Assembly (NCBI GenBank): GCA_031549185.1
Contig: JAVBQG010000003.1
Coordinates: 1-64,000 of the forward strand
Origin: JAVBQG01 sp031549185
Lineage (GTDB): Bacteria; Synergistota; Synergistia; Synergistales; Synergistaceae
DNA length: 64,000 nt
Direction of reading: 5' to 3'
The position numbers and the translations under genes are program-made. Of this stretch, positions 7,686-16,524 are shown piece by piece (the first letter of the stretch is position 1; each line of letters opens with the position of its first letter). The notes under the pieces are model-generated. The model had not been told where the DNA came from. It saw only the letters and a list, made by a program, of their open reading frames with translations, and ran no database searches.

Positions 7686-9533
7686 TTATTCCACCGTCAC
7701 GCTCTTCGCCAGGTTCCTCGGCATGTCGATGTCGCGTCCGAGCTCCTTCGCGGTGTGGTAGGCGAAGAGTTGCAGGGGGACGACGCCGACGAATGGGAAG
7801 AGCTCCCTCTCCGCCTTCGGCAGGAAGATGATGTCGTTCGCGTATTCGCGCGCGCCCTCGTCGCCCTCCGTGGCCAGCATGATGATCGGCGCGTTGCGCG
7901 CGCGGCACTCCTCGACGTTCGAAAGAGTCTTTTCGCGCAGGTCTGTGCTCGGCACGATGGCGACGACGGGCAGGTTCTCGTCCAGCATCGCGATGGGGCC
8001 GTGTTTCATCTCTCCCGCCGCGTACGCCTCCGAGGAGAGGTAGGCGATCTCCTTCAGCTTCAGCGCGCCCTCCATCGTGAGCGGCACGCACTCCCTCCGC
8101 CCGATGAAGAAAAACCCGCTCGCATTCATATATTTTTTCGCGATGGCGACGTAATCGACCTCCCGGTCGAGAATCCCCTGCATCTTCGACGGCAGCGTCC
8201 TCATGCCGGCGATCAGACGCGCCTCTTCCCTCTTGGCGAGAGTCCCCCGCTCCTTCAGAAGGTGCAGCACCAGCAGCGTCAATACGCCGATCTGCCCCAT
8301 GAAGGTCTTGGTCGCCGCGACGCCGACCTCCGGCCCGGCGAGCGACAGCAGGGTGTGCTGGACCTCGCGGTCGATGGTCGAACCGCGCACGTTGGTGACC
8401 GCGACGCAGTGCGTGCCCTTCGACTTCGCCAGGCGCGCGGCGGCGAGCGTGTCGGCCGTCTCGCCCGATTGCGACACGAGGATGGCGAGCGTGTCGTCCC
8501 CACCCGGTACGTTGCGGTAGCGGTACTCCGACGCGATCTCTGTGCGGATGTCGAGGTCGCAGTCGAGCGCCTCCATAACGTCCGCGGCCACGAGCGTCGC
8601 GTAGTGGGAGGTGCCGCAGGCGATGAAGTGTACGCGCCGGATTCTCCGGATCACGTCGCGCGACAGCGTGATGTCCTTCTCCATGTTCACCTCGGTCACC
8701 GTCGTGTGCGCGTCGATCGTGAGACGCAGAACGTCCGGCTGTTCGCCGATCTCCTTGCGCATGAAGTGGTCGTACGGTCCTTTGTTCGTCATGACGCTGT
8801 CCCAGTCGAGGTGGATGGTCGCCTTTTTCCTGGGTTTGCCGTGGAAGTCGAAGAAGCTGCACTCGCCCGCGCCGATTCGCACGATCTCTCCCTCGTCGAT
8901 GAAGTACAGGTCGTGCGTGTATTCGAGCAACGCGGTCGGGTCGGACGCGCAATAGCCTGCCCCGTCTGCGCTGGCGACGACGAGCGGCGAGCCTTTCCGC
9001 GCGCACCAGATCTCTTCGGGCCTGTCTTTGAAGAGCACCACGAGCGCGAACGCGCCCTCCAGGGAGGTACAGAGCTGCGTCACTGCCTGGAGAGGGTCTC
9101 CGGTGTAAAGGTGCCCGAGGAGCTGGCTGGCGGCCTCGGTGTCGGTCTCCGAGACGAATTTGATGCCGACCGTCTCTAGCCGCGCGCGAATCTCCTTCGC
9201 GTTTTCGATGATGCCGTTGTGAACGAGCGTCACCATGCCGCTGGCGCTGACATGCGGGTGAGCGTTCGTCTCCGTGACGCCGCCGTGTGTCGCCCAGCGC
9301 GTGTGTCCAATCCCGGTCAGGGCGGATGCGCATTTGTCGGAGCGCACCTCCATCTTCTTCGCCAGTTCGGTGACGCGCCCGACGATCTTCGTCACGTCGA
9401 TTCCGTCGTCGCAGCAGAGCGCTACGCCGGCGGAGTCGTACCCCCGGTACTCCTGTCGCCGCAAACCTTCCAGAATCACGCTCGATGCGTTTTTCATTCC
9501 CCGTGTTCCAACATAACCCATGATTCCACACAT
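7686..9533 (-). CDS. glmS: Glutamine-fructose-6-phosphate aminotransferase (isomerizing)
   Basis: The 615-residue protein must start at the ATG at 9533 so that Cys2 (MCGIMGYVG) becomes the N-terminal nucleophile of the class II glutaminase domain; a GAGGTGG site lies just upstream. Two SIS sugar-isomerase domains follow, with SQSGETADTL and the C-terminal ARNLAKSVTVE ending typical of GlmS. It makes glucosamine-6-phosphate for peptidoglycan and lipopolysaccharide. It is monocistronic and divergent from the YaiI-type gene. No glmS ribozyme was recognised in the short leader. Confidence 0.96.
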   Translation of the reverse strand: MCGIMGYVGTRGMKNASSVILEGLRRQEYRGYDSAGVALCCDDGIDVTKIVGRVTELAKKMEVRSDKCASALTGIGHTRWATHGGVTETNAHPHVSASGMVTLVHNGIIENAKEIRARLETVGIKFVSETDTEAASQLLGHLYTGDPLQAVTQLCTSLEGAFALVVLFKDRPEEIWCARKGSPLVVASADGAGYCASDPTALLEYTHDLYFIDEGEIVRIGAGECSFFDFHGKPRKKATIHLDWDSVMTNKGPYDHFMRKEIGEQPDVLRLTIDAHTTVTEVNMEKDITLSRDVIRRIRRVHFIACGTSHYATLVAADVMEALDCDLDIRTEIASEYRYRNVPGGDDTLAILVSQSGETADTLAAARLAKSKGTHCVAVTNVRGSTIDREVQHTLLSLAGPEVGVAATKTFMGQIGVLTLLVLHLLKERGTLAKREEARLIAGMRTLPSKMQGILDREVDYVAIAKKYMNASGFFFIGRRECVPLTMEGALKLKEIAYLSSEAYAAGEMKHGPIAMLDENLPVVAIVPSTDLREKTLSNVEECRARNAPIIMLATEGDEGAREYANDIIFLPKAERELFPFVGVVPLQLFAYHTAKELGRDIDMPRNLAKSVTVE

Positions 9534-9644
9534 ATCGACCACCTCGTCGACGAGAAAAATTTGTAAAATCTTGCACGATCAGGTATCGTAGCACAAAGCG
9601 AAGAATATGAGTCCGCGCAGTATAAACATTATCACAGCGCATGC

Positions 9645-9661
9645 TATACTTTGTAGCGTTA
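9645..9661 (+). promoter_or_regulatory. Possible -10 element for a leaderless YaiI-type mRNA
   Basis: TATACT at 9645-9650 lies only 10 bases before the ATG at 9661, and no ribosome-binding site precedes that ATG. Transcription from such an element would begin at or within a few bases of the start codon. No clear -35 box is visible. Confidence 0.4.
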
Positions 9662-10179
9662 TGGATGCAAAAAACGAAGACAAACCGCGAATCGAAACTG
9701 CGAAAGGTCGCGAAATCGCCCCGAGGGAGACATTCAAAATCCTCGTCGATGCGGACGCCTGCCCGGTCAAGGAGATCGTCGTCAGGATGGCGCGCCGACA
9801 TTCTATTCCCGTGGTCATGTTGATCGACACCTCTCACGAACTTCACGACGGCTACAGCACGGTGATCACGGTCGATACGATGCGCGACGGCGTCGACTTC
9901 GCGCTCGTCTCCCGCGTGGAGCCGGGCGATGTCGTCGTGACGCAGGACTATGGGCTCGCGGCGATGGTTCTCGGCAAGCGCGGCCGGGCGATCAACCAGA
10001 ACGGGCTCGTCTACTCGGACGACAATATCGACGGGTTGCTCATGAGCCGCCACATCGGGCAGAAGATCCGCCGCGCCGGCGGACGCACGAAGGGCCCCGC
10101 GAAGCGCACGGAGGCCGATGACGCATGCTTCGAGGAGGCGTTCATGCGCTTGATCGAAGCGTCGCATCCCGTTGCGTAA
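9661..10179 (+). CDS. YaiI/YqxD (UPF0178) family protein
   Basis: The 172-residue product contains the family signature FKILVDADACPVKEIV, with its acidic DADACPV core, then TVDTMRDGVDFALVSRVEPGDVVVTQDYGLA and AINQNGLVYSDDNID. The fold is PIN/NYN-like with conserved acidic residues, so nuclease activity has been suspected; the function is not established. ATG 9661 is the only start just before the conserved part, although it leaves a charged N-terminal extension of about 25 residues. It is divergent from glmS. Confidence 0.85.
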   Translation: MDAKNEDKPRIETAKGREIAPRETFKILVDADACPVKEIVVRMARRHSIPVVMLIDTSHELHDGYSTVITVDTMRDGVDFALVSRVEPGDVVVTQDYGLAAMVLGKRGRAINQNGLVYSDDNIDGLLMSRHIGQKIRRAGGRTKGPAKRTEADDACFEEAFMRLIEASHPVA

Positions 10180-10319
10180 TACCAAGTTGCAACCAAGAGG
10201 GTGTTCTCTGGCGCGATGAACGACAGGCCTTTGATTTCAAGTTGGTCTAACGTGCGCTTGTTTCTTTTTTCGAACTGCCCCATAGTGTGATTTATTCCAC
10301 ATCGAGGAGGCGGAGAAAG

Positions 10320-11210
10320 ATGACTGTACGCACGATCGAAAAGACGGTCAGGGGAAGGGCGACGGAGGACGGTGCGGGCGTGAAACTCGTTCGCGTGATC
10401 GCGCGCGGCGACGTCTATGACTTCGATCCCTTCCTGATGCTCGACGCGTTCGATTCGGCGAATCCGGAGGACTACGTCAAGGGCTTTCCGTGGCACCCGC
10501 ACAGGGGTATCGAAACCGTGACCTATCTCGCCGCGGGCGAGATCGAACATGGAGACAGCCTCGGCAGCAGCGGCTGCATACGCGGCGGCGACTGCCAATG
10601 GATGACGGCTGGATCGGGGATCATCCACCAGGAGATGCCGCAGCCGTCGCCACACATGTTCGGCCTGCAGTTCTGGCTGAATCTTCCTGAGAAGGATAAA
10701 ATGACTTCCCCGAAATACCACGACATCACGGCGAACGACATCACGGTCGTGAAAGAACCGGGCGCCGTTGTCCGCATCATATCTGGTTTCTACGGCGACA
10801 AAGAGGGTGCGATGCAGCCCGACTATGTCAAGGCGACGTTTCTGGACGTCGAGTTGGAGGCCGGGGCGGAATGGGGGATGGCGACCGACCCGGAGGCCAC
10901 GGTCTTCCTCTATATCCTGAGCGGCGGCGGGGTATTCGCGCCCGGTTCGGAGTACATACCGCGCCGGAACGCGGTGCTCTTTGCGTCCGGAGACGAGGTC
11001 GAGATCGAGGCGGGCGACGAGGGCACCCATTTCGTCCTCTGCATGGGGCGCCCGCTGGGCGAGCCGATCGCCTGGGGCGGTCCGATCGTGATGAATACGG
11101 AGGAGGAGCTGCAGCGGGCGTTCGACGATCTGCGCGAGGGGACGTTCATCAAAAGCGAAGGGGGAACCTACCGCCCGACACCGGAGGAGATCAACGACTT
11201 TTATTCGTGA
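10320..11210 (+). CDS. Pirin-family bicupin protein
   Basis: The 296-residue protein starts at ATG 10320 after GGAGGCGGAG. The N-terminal cupin holds the pirin metal motif (FPWHPHRGIETVTYL, about residues 55-69, two His) and then the later His and Glu positions (IIHQEMP near residue 101). The C-terminal cupin is less conserved. Pirins are iron-binding; some act as quercetinases or redox-sensing regulators. Substrate and role cannot be set here. A hairpin follows the gene. Confidence 0.85.
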   Translation: MTVRTIEKTVRGRATEDGAGVKLVRVIARGDVYDFDPFLMLDAFDSANPEDYVKGFPWHPHRGIETVTYLAAGEIEHGDSLGSSGCIRGGDCQWMTAGSGIIHQEMPQPSPHMFGLQFWLNLPEKDKMTSPKYHDITANDITVVKEPGAVVRIISGFYGDKEGAMQPDYVKATFLDVELEAGAEWGMATDPEATVFLYILSGGGVFAPGSEYIPRRNAVLFASGDEVEIEAGDEGTHFVLCMGRPLGEPIAWGGPIVMNTEEELQRAFDDLREGTFIKSEGGTYRPTPEEINDFYS

Positions 11211-11258
11211 CGCTTGACACGCGGCACAAATGGTCATTAAAATCAAGTGGAGTGTTCG

Positions 11259-11286
11259 GCCCCCTTCTTTGCCGGAGGGGGCTTCG
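11259..11286 (+). terminator. GC-rich hairpin after pirin (weak terminator)
   Basis: GCCCCCTTC (11259-11267) pairs with GGAGGGGGC (11274-11282) around a six-base loop and is followed by a short TTCGTT tract. The T-run is poor, so termination may be partial, with read-through into the MetY-like gene. Confidence 0.5.
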
Positions 11287-11322
11287 TTATATGCGTCTGT
11301 GCCCGAAGGAGATTGCTCGTTC

Positions 11323-11868
11323 ATGATAAAAGGAGAAAATTTGGAAAATCCGTCGGCGACGGCTTTCGAGGAGGCGCTCGCCGCTCTCGAGGGCGGCGCC
11401 GTTGCGATCGCGATCCCGCCCGGACTGGCGCCCCTGGCGCTGCTCGTCTCGGCGCTCTCGTTGGCGGGCGATCACATCGTGGTCGCGGACACCCTCCGCG
11501 GTGTCGCGTTCTCCGGGGGTGTCGACGTCGAATTCGTCGACATGAACCACCCCTGCAACGTGCAGACGGCGATCCGCGAGGAGACGCGCGCCGTCGTCTG
11601 CGAAGTCCTCGGCAGCTCCGCGATGGACGTCGCGCCGCTCGAGAGCGTCGCGGGCGTCGCAAGGCGAGCGGGTGTTCCGCTCATAGTCGACAACACGTTT
11701 GCGCCGACCCTGTGCAGGCCCTTCGAGTGGGGCGCCGACTTCGTAGTCTACGCGACGACAGGGCACATCTTGGGATCCGGCGACGCCGCGGGCGGCGCGA
11801 TCATAGCCGGAGGCCATTTCGACGGCGACCTGATCGCCGACTTGAAACAGGCGCTTGCGGGAGGCTGA
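11323..11868 (+). CDS. Shortened MetY-like PLP-fold protein lacking the PLP lysine
   Basis: The likely start is ATG 11323 (GAAGGAGATT upstream), with TTG 11340 after AAGGAG as an alternative; about 181 residues result. The sequence follows the large domain of the Cys/Met-metabolism PLP enzymes: NPSATAFEEALAALEGG, then PLIVDNTFAPTLCRPFEWGADFVVYATT. Where active relatives have S-A-T-K it reads ATTGHILGSG, so glycine replaces the Schiff-base lysine. About 60 N-terminal residues and the whole C-terminal domain are also absent. The reading frame is intact and ends five bases before metX, which argues for retention rather than decay. Confidence 0.7.
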   Translation: MIKGENLENPSATAFEEALAALEGGAVAIAIPPGLAPLALLVSALSLAGDHIVVADTLRGVAFSGGVDVEFVDMNHPCNVQTAIREETRAVVCEVLGSSAMDVAPLESVAGVARRAGVPLIVDNTFAPTLCRPFEWGADFVVYATTGHILGSGDAAGGAIIAGGHFDGDLIADLKQALAGG

Positions 11869-11872
11869 TAAC

Positions 11873-12976
11873 TTGTTCGAAACGCTTGGAAGCATCGCAA
11901 TCCACGATCTGTCCCTCGATTCGGGCAAGAGCATCCCCGCCGTCGAGCAGAAGTACGCCATGTACGGCACGCCTGCATCCGACGGCTCGAACGTCGTGCT
12001 TATCTGCCACGCGCTGACGGGCAGTCATCACTTGGCCGGTCCCGATGTGCCCGGCTTGCCTGGAGCGTGGCTCGATCCTGTCCTGGGCCCGGGGCGGGCG
12101 CTCGATACGAACCGCCTCTGCGTGATGGCCTTCAACAACATCTGCAGCCCCTACGGCAGCACGTCGCCGAGGACGATCAACCCGGAGACGGGCAAACCGT
12201 GGGCGATGGGCTTTCCCGTCGTCACGCCGCGCGACGTGGCGCGCGCCCAGAAACGGGCGCTGGAGGCGCTCGGCATACCGAAGATCGCGGCTGTAATCGG
12301 CGGGTCGTTCGGCGGTATGATCTCGCTCGAAATGGCGCTGAGCTTCCCCGAGGACATCGGCAACTGCGGCGTCATTGCGGCGCCCGCGCGCCTCTATCCG
12401 CAGGCGATCGCCTACAACGAGGTACAGCGCCAGGCGATCCTTTCCGACCCGGAGTGGAAAGGCGGCGACTATTACGACGGCCCCGGCCCGGCCAAGGGGC
12501 TCGCGACGGCGCGGATGCTGGCCATGATCACCTACCGCAGCGAGCAGAACTTTGCCGGCCGCTGGATGCGCGGCATGGCCGAACCCGAGAAGAGCGCGAG
12601 CGAGTGGGACGCCAAGTTCAAGGTCGAGACATACCTTGCACACCACGGCAACGAGCTGGTCGCGCGTTTCGACGCGAACTGCTACCTCTACACGACGCGC
12701 GCCATGGATCTGCACGACGTGGCGGCAGGCCGCGGCAGCCTGGAGAACGCGTTTGCGGCCCTCAAAGGCAAGGGCGTCCTCGCCGTCGGTATCTCGAGCG
12801 ACATCCTCTTCCCCAACTGGCAGGTCATGGAGATTGCCCGCTACGCGGGCAAGGCAGGCGCCCGCGCCGACTACGAGGAGATCGAGAGCGACAACGGGCA
12901 CGACTCCTTCCTGATCGACTTCGACCAGCTGGACGAAATTTTGCGATGGTTCCTGAAGGAAGAGAAGATCGGGTAG
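11873..12976 (+). CDS. metX: Homoserine O-acetyltransferase-type acyltransferase
   Basis: The 367-residue protein starts with TTG 11873, eight bases after GGGAGG. It is an alpha/beta hydrolase with CHALTGSHHLAG, the nucleophile elbow VIGGSFGGM (Ser near residue 145), the acid in GISSDILFPNWQ and the catalytic His in DNGHDSFLID, all in MetX order. MetX acetylates (or succinylates) homoserine in methionine synthesis. Normally a full MetY uses the product; here the neighbour is a truncated MetY-like protein. Which acyl donor is used cannot be read from the sequence. Confidence 0.9.
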   Translation: MFETLGSIAIHDLSLDSGKSIPAVEQKYAMYGTPASDGSNVVLICHALTGSHHLAGPDVPGLPGAWLDPVLGPGRALDTNRLCVMAFNNICSPYGSTSPRTINPETGKPWAMGFPVVTPRDVARAQKRALEALGIPKIAAVIGGSFGGMISLEMALSFPEDIGNCGVIAAPARLYPQAIAYNEVQRQAILSDPEWKGGDYYDGPGPAKGLATARMLAMITYRSEQNFAGRWMRGMAEPEKSASEWDAKFKVETYLAHHGNELVARFDANCYLYTTRAMDLHDVAAGRGSLENAFAALKGKGVLAVGISSDILFPNWQVMEIARYAGKAGARADYEEIESDNGHDSFLIDFDQLDEILRWFLKEEKIG

Positions 12977-12997
12977 CGAATTCAGGGACCGAACCGA

Positions 12998-13131
12998 CCT
13001 CTCCCCCGACCCCCTCCCCCGAAGCGGGGAGGGGGAGAAGGGCTGAATTAAAGGCAAAAGGGATTTTGGGTCTTTGTTTTGCTCCCCTCCCTCCCCGCTT
13101 TGGGGGAGGGAGGGGCCGGGGGAGGGAGAGG
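12998..13131. repeat. Large C/G-tract inverted repeat
   Basis: A C-rich/G-rich block (about 12998-13044) is repeated in inverted orientation at about 13081-13131. Each arm reads, with small differences, as CCTCTCCC...CCCCTCCCCC then AAGCGGGGAGGG, so each arm can also fold alone. The element fills the gap between convergent metX and the PepV-type gene and resembles dispersed palindromic repeats (REP/MITE-like) that act as terminators. G-run spacing would also allow quadruplexes. Confidence 0.7.
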
Positions 13132-13163
13132 TTGGGTGCGGGCAGCGCCTGCGGTCTTGCCTT

Positions 13164-14567
13164 TTACATCTCGTTGAACCGCGCCAGCGCTTCCGCGTAG
13201 ATGTGCGTGCTCTTGCGCAGGCTATCCAGCGAGGCGTATTCGTCGACCTGGTGCGCCAGTTCGACCTCGCCGGGGAAAACGGGGCCGGCGGAGACCGCGT
13301 TAGGCATGAAGCGGCAGTAGGTGCCGCCACCCATGCTGACCGGTTTCGGGCGGTCGCCGGTGATCGTCTCGTAGGCGTCGAGCAGGATCTGTACGGCGGG
13401 GTGTACCTCCGGAATGTAGAGCGGCTTCTTGTTGGTGTTGATGGAAACTTCGGCACCGGCGCTCTTGATAGCCTCGTACAGGGAGCCGATCAACTTGTCG
13501 GCGTCCGCCGTGACGGGGTAGCGAATGTCGAGTTTGGCGAAGATCTCCTTAAACGCGCCATCCTCCGAGGCTGCGAGGTTGACGGCGGCGAGGTTGCAGG
13601 TGAGGGGGCCGGAGACCTCGTCGGACGAGGCGATCCCCAGTCCTTCGCCCGCATACCCGGTGCCCGCGAGGTTGTAGATCGCGGAGACGAGCTCCCGGTC
13701 GTGCGGAGTGAGCGCCAGCTCTTTCAGGCACGCGAGAAGTTTCTGCACGGCGTTCTTTCCCTTCTCGGGCTCCATCGCGTGGGCGGACACGCCTCTGGCC
13801 ATGATGGTCGAGGTATCTCTGCCTTCTTTCACCTCGAGATCGCCACAGGCTCCCATCAGGCTCTCCGGCGGGTTTTTCAAAATGGCCACCGCCTCGTCAG
13901 GCACCACGTTGAAACGATCTCCGCCGAAGAGAGAGGTCAGCTCCGGCTTGCCGTAGGCTCCGCCGATTTTGACCTTCTTCGCGATCGTCGCCCGCAGGAT
14001 CCCCTTCTCCGCGTTGACCACGGGGAAGGATGCGTCCGGCGAGAAGCTGAAGGCGGGCTGCTCCTCCACTTCGTTGTAGTGCAACATGCATCGCGAGCCG
14101 GACTCCTCGTCCAGCCCGACGATCAGCCGAAAGCGTTTTTTCAATGGAATGCCGGAGTCGTGCAACGCCTTCATGGCGAAGAGGGCGGCGATCGCCGGCC
14201 CCTTGTCGTCCGTCGAGCCGCGGCCGTACAGTTTGCCGTCTTCGATCGCGCCGGCGTAGGGCGGGTGCTTCCAGTCGCCCTCCTTGCCCTCTGGGACGAC
14301 GTCGAGGTGCGCCAGGACGCCGATCATCTCGCCGCTGCCCATCTCGGCGTAACCGGCGTAGTTGTCGACGTTTTTCGTCTCGAATCCGAGGCGCTTCGCG
14401 CGGGCGAGAAAGTCCTCCAGCGAACGGCTCAGGTCCGGTCCCAGGGGGTGCTCGTCCGAGATTTTGCTCTCGTCGAGCACGCTGCGAATGCGCAGCACGC
14501 CCTGCGTTTCCCGAACTTGTTCGTCGAACGACGCGTCGATCAGCTCGTGCATCTTCCTATTGTCCAT
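13164..14567 (-). CDS. M20 dipeptidase, PepV/Sapep type
   Basis: The 467-residue protein starts at ATG 14567, with AAAGGAG upstream. Metal and catalytic motifs are in order: GVLAHLDVVPEG (His and Asp near residue 80), YGRGSTDDKGP (bridging Asp) and LDEESGS (Glu-Glu), followed by a late GGTYCRF region. PepV-type enzymes cleave dipeptides with an N-terminal D- or L-residue in the cytoplasm. The start lies inside the last codons of the upstream PucR-type gene, so the two are translationally coupled and the regulator probably controls peptide use. Confidence 0.88.
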   Translation of the reverse strand: MDNRKMHELIDASFDEQVRETQGVLRIRSVLDESKISDEHPLGPDLSRSLEDFLARAKRLGFETKNVDNYAGYAEMGSGEMIGVLAHLDVVPEGKEGDWKHPPYAGAIEDGKLYGRGSTDDKGPAIAALFAMKALHDSGIPLKKRFRLIVGLDEESGSRCMLHYNEVEEQPAFSFSPDASFPVVNAEKGILRATIAKKVKIGGAYGKPELTSLFGGDRFNVVPDEAVAILKNPPESLMGACGDLEVKEGRDTSTIMARGVSAHAMEPEKGKNAVQKLLACLKELALTPHDRELVSAIYNLAGTGYAGEGLGIASSDEVSGPLTCNLAAVNLAASEDGAFKEIFAKLDIRYPVTADADKLIGSLYEAIKSAGAEVSINTNKKPLYIPEVHPAVQILLDAYETITGDRPKPVSMGGGTYCRFMPNAVSAGPVFPGEVELAHQVDEYASLDSLRKSTHIYAEALARFNEM

Positions 14568-16179
14568 CGAAATCTCTCCTTTCGGGTCCACCCATCACAT
14601 ATAACTCCATCGCCAGCGCGAGGCTCGTTCGCGTCGACGAGGACTCCAGATCCGTTCCCAGTATTTCGCCGATTCGTCGATAGCGGTACTTGACTGTATT
14701 GTAGTGCAGGTTCAGAGCGTTTGCCACGGGTTTTAGCTGCCAGTTGTGCCGAATGATGCAGAAGAGCGTCCCCAGGAGGGAATCCTGTCCTCCGAGGGAG
14801 GAGGCGCCCGTCGCGCCCCCGGTTTCGAGCAGCGCTCCCAGCTGTTCCCGTATGAAGCTACGGGAGTCGGCGCTCTCGTACATCGGGGCGAGGATTTTGT
14901 ATATCCCGAGCTCCTCCCAGAAGGAGGGCGTCGACGAGGGCTCGCCCAGCTTGGCGATGGCGAGCGCTCTTCTGGCCTCGCGAAAACTGACGTCGCAACT
15001 CAGCACGCTCTGTGCGGGCGAGCCGACTCCCATTGCCAGTTGAAGCCCGGTTTTCAGCCTTGCCTCGCGTCGCGCGTTCGCGAAGATCGACGCGAGTTCC
15101 TTTCGTATCTTCGGCCATTTTTCCAGCGGCGTGTTCAGGATGAAGGACATGCCCTCGTCCAGCAGGGTGGAAGGGACGTCGTCGCAGGCGCTCCTCAGCA
15201 TCGAGCGGAAAATTTCGAAAGCGCGAATGTACGGCTCCGGCGGTTCCTGCTGAAGGGAGCGGTTTCTGTCGACGTCGAGCACAACCACGGCCTGAGGGCC
15301 CGAGAAACTCCAGCCGAGCGCGCGCCCGCGGCTCCGTATCTCCGATTCGTGCCGGAAGCGTTTGTACAGGATGTCCTGCAAGAACTGGGCTTCGCGCCCG
15401 CGCTCGATTTTCTCCCGCTCCCGCTCCCATCTCGTCTGCAGACGCAGGGCATCCTTTGCCTGCGCGAGCGCAATCTCGGATTTGATATCCCGTACGGGAC
15501 GGTCGAGGAAGAGATAGCCCTGGACCTTTTCCTCCAGTTCGATGGTCTCGTGCGTGAAATGATCGAGCAGAGAGGCGAGCGGCACGTTTTCGACCACCTG
15601 CCCGAAGGAGAGGGAGTCCGCGACGGCGTATCGCTCCCCGGTCGCCGAATCGATGAAGAGCAGGTCTCTGTGCGTGTGGCTGTGCAACAGGTCGAGAATA
15701 TTTTTGTGCGATCCGCCCGAGAGGAGGACGTCGAAGAACTGGCGTCTGATTTCCCCCTCGCTGTCCGTCAGTTTGGCGCGGTTGTCGGCGATGGTCACGA
15801 GCGCGGGGTTGATGATCTCCGTGTGCGCGTAGTGGACGGGTATGCCGATCAGGGGGAAGGAGAGCCTGTCCGCCGCGCGAATGGCCCCCGGCGGAATTCT
15901 GTCTATATGTTCTCCGACCTTGACGCCCAGCGCGGCGGCACCCGCTTTGCTCGCCATCTCGATGACGCGCGTGAGACGCTCGGGGTCGTCCCTGAAGATA
16001 TAGCCGGAGGTGAGGAGAAATTCGCCGCCGAAGATCCAGCCTTCGAGGTCGAGCGTGTCGATCACGCAGATCGTCTTGACCTCCCGGCTCTGCAGTCCGC
16101 TGCTGCCGGCCAGAATCTGAAAATCCGAAAAACCGCCCTGATCGATCAACTGCCGCAAAGTAAGAAGAATTGTCCGCAC
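14557..16179 (-). CDS. PucR-family transcriptional regulator
   Basis: The 540-residue product begins at GTG 16179. Residues 1-150 resemble the PurC-like sensor domain (ICVIDTLDLEGWIFGGEFLLTSGY), the middle resembles the GGDEF-like dimer region, and the last 60 hold the PucR helix-turn-helix (NWQLKPVANALNLHYNTVKYRYRRI). The family controls purine or amino-acid/peptide catabolism in response to small molecules. It overlaps the PepV-type gene by 11 bases and is divergent from the M29-type aminopeptidase and OPT transporter, its likely targets. Confidence 0.87.
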   Translation of the reverse strand: MRTILLTLRQLIDQGGFSDFQILAGSSGLQSREVKTICVIDTLDLEGWIFGGEFLLTSGYIFRDDPERLTRVIEMASKAGAAALGVKVGEHIDRIPPGAIRAADRLSFPLIGIPVHYAHTEIINPALVTIADNRAKLTDSEGEIRRQFFDVLLSGGSHKNILDLLHSHTHRDLLFIDSATGERYAVADSLSFGQVVENVPLASLLDHFTHETIELEEKVQGYLFLDRPVRDIKSEIALAQAKDALRLQTRWEREREKIERGREAQFLQDILYKRFRHESEIRSRGRALGWSFSGPQAVVVLDVDRNRSLQQEPPEPYIRAFEIFRSMLRSACDDVPSTLLDEGMSFILNTPLEKWPKIRKELASIFANARREARLKTGLQLAMGVGSPAQSVLSCDVSFREARRALAIAKLGEPSSTPSFWEELGIYKILAPMYESADSRSFIREQLGALLETGGATGASSLGGQDSLLGTLFCIIRHNWQLKPVANALNLHYNTVKYRYRRIGEILGTDLESSSTRTSLALAMELYVMGGPERRDFDGQ

Positions 16180-16524
16180 CCCCTCTGTCTATCCTGACAA
16201 GGATGAAGTTTTATGCATTATACTCTATATACAACATATTCGTGCCGAATTATGAGCCGTTTTATCCATGACTTGCTCGTTTCACTGAAATAACAATTGT
16301 TTGCGATGATGTCGAAGTTTCTGGCAAATATTCTTTATTGTTGTACTAGTACAATTATGAGCTTATTTTTTAGAATATTAGACAAGAATGGTATGTGAGA
16401 GAGTGGCTTGTTGTTTCTCCTCACAAAAGTCTAAAAATTATTTCTTCGTGTGAAACGATGATTCTTTTCCGGTGCGAAGATAATCTATCCTTACACCTGC
16501 ATACATATTAAGGAGGTTCTTGTC
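16180..16524. promoter_or_regulatory. AT-rich divergent control region with 14-bp palindrome
   Basis: This 345-base AT-rich gap separates the PucR-type gene (reverse) from the M29-type gene (forward). It holds the perfect palindrome TTGTACTAGTACAA at 16341-16354 and a 10-bp direct repeat AATTATGAGC at 16248-16257 and 16353-16362, the second overlapping the palindrome end. These are good candidates for regulator binding sites. TATAAT-like boxes occur in both directions, but no promoter stands out. No gene is visible here. Confidence 0.55.

Noticed and set aside
9534..9660. A glmS ribozyme in front of glmS.
   Set aside because: The gap between the divergent genes is only about 130 bases and shows none of the expected pairing or conserved core.
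7653..10185. Very long open frames opposite to or overlapping glmS (over 500 codons on each strand).
   Set aside because: They are low-complexity Arg/Ala/Asp-rich shadows produced by high GC in the third codon position; glmS explains the region with intact motifs.
10180..10283. A reverse frame beginning MGQFEKRNKRTLDQLEIKGL that reads like protein for 35 codons.
   Set aside because: It then runs into the antisense of the YaiI-type gene, has no end of its own, and lacks a ribosome site. It may be a remnant, but the evidence is too thin to call.
16321..16380. The TTGTACTAGTACAA palindrome as a terminator.
   Set aside because: No GC-rich stem and no T-run directly after it; an operator is the better reading.
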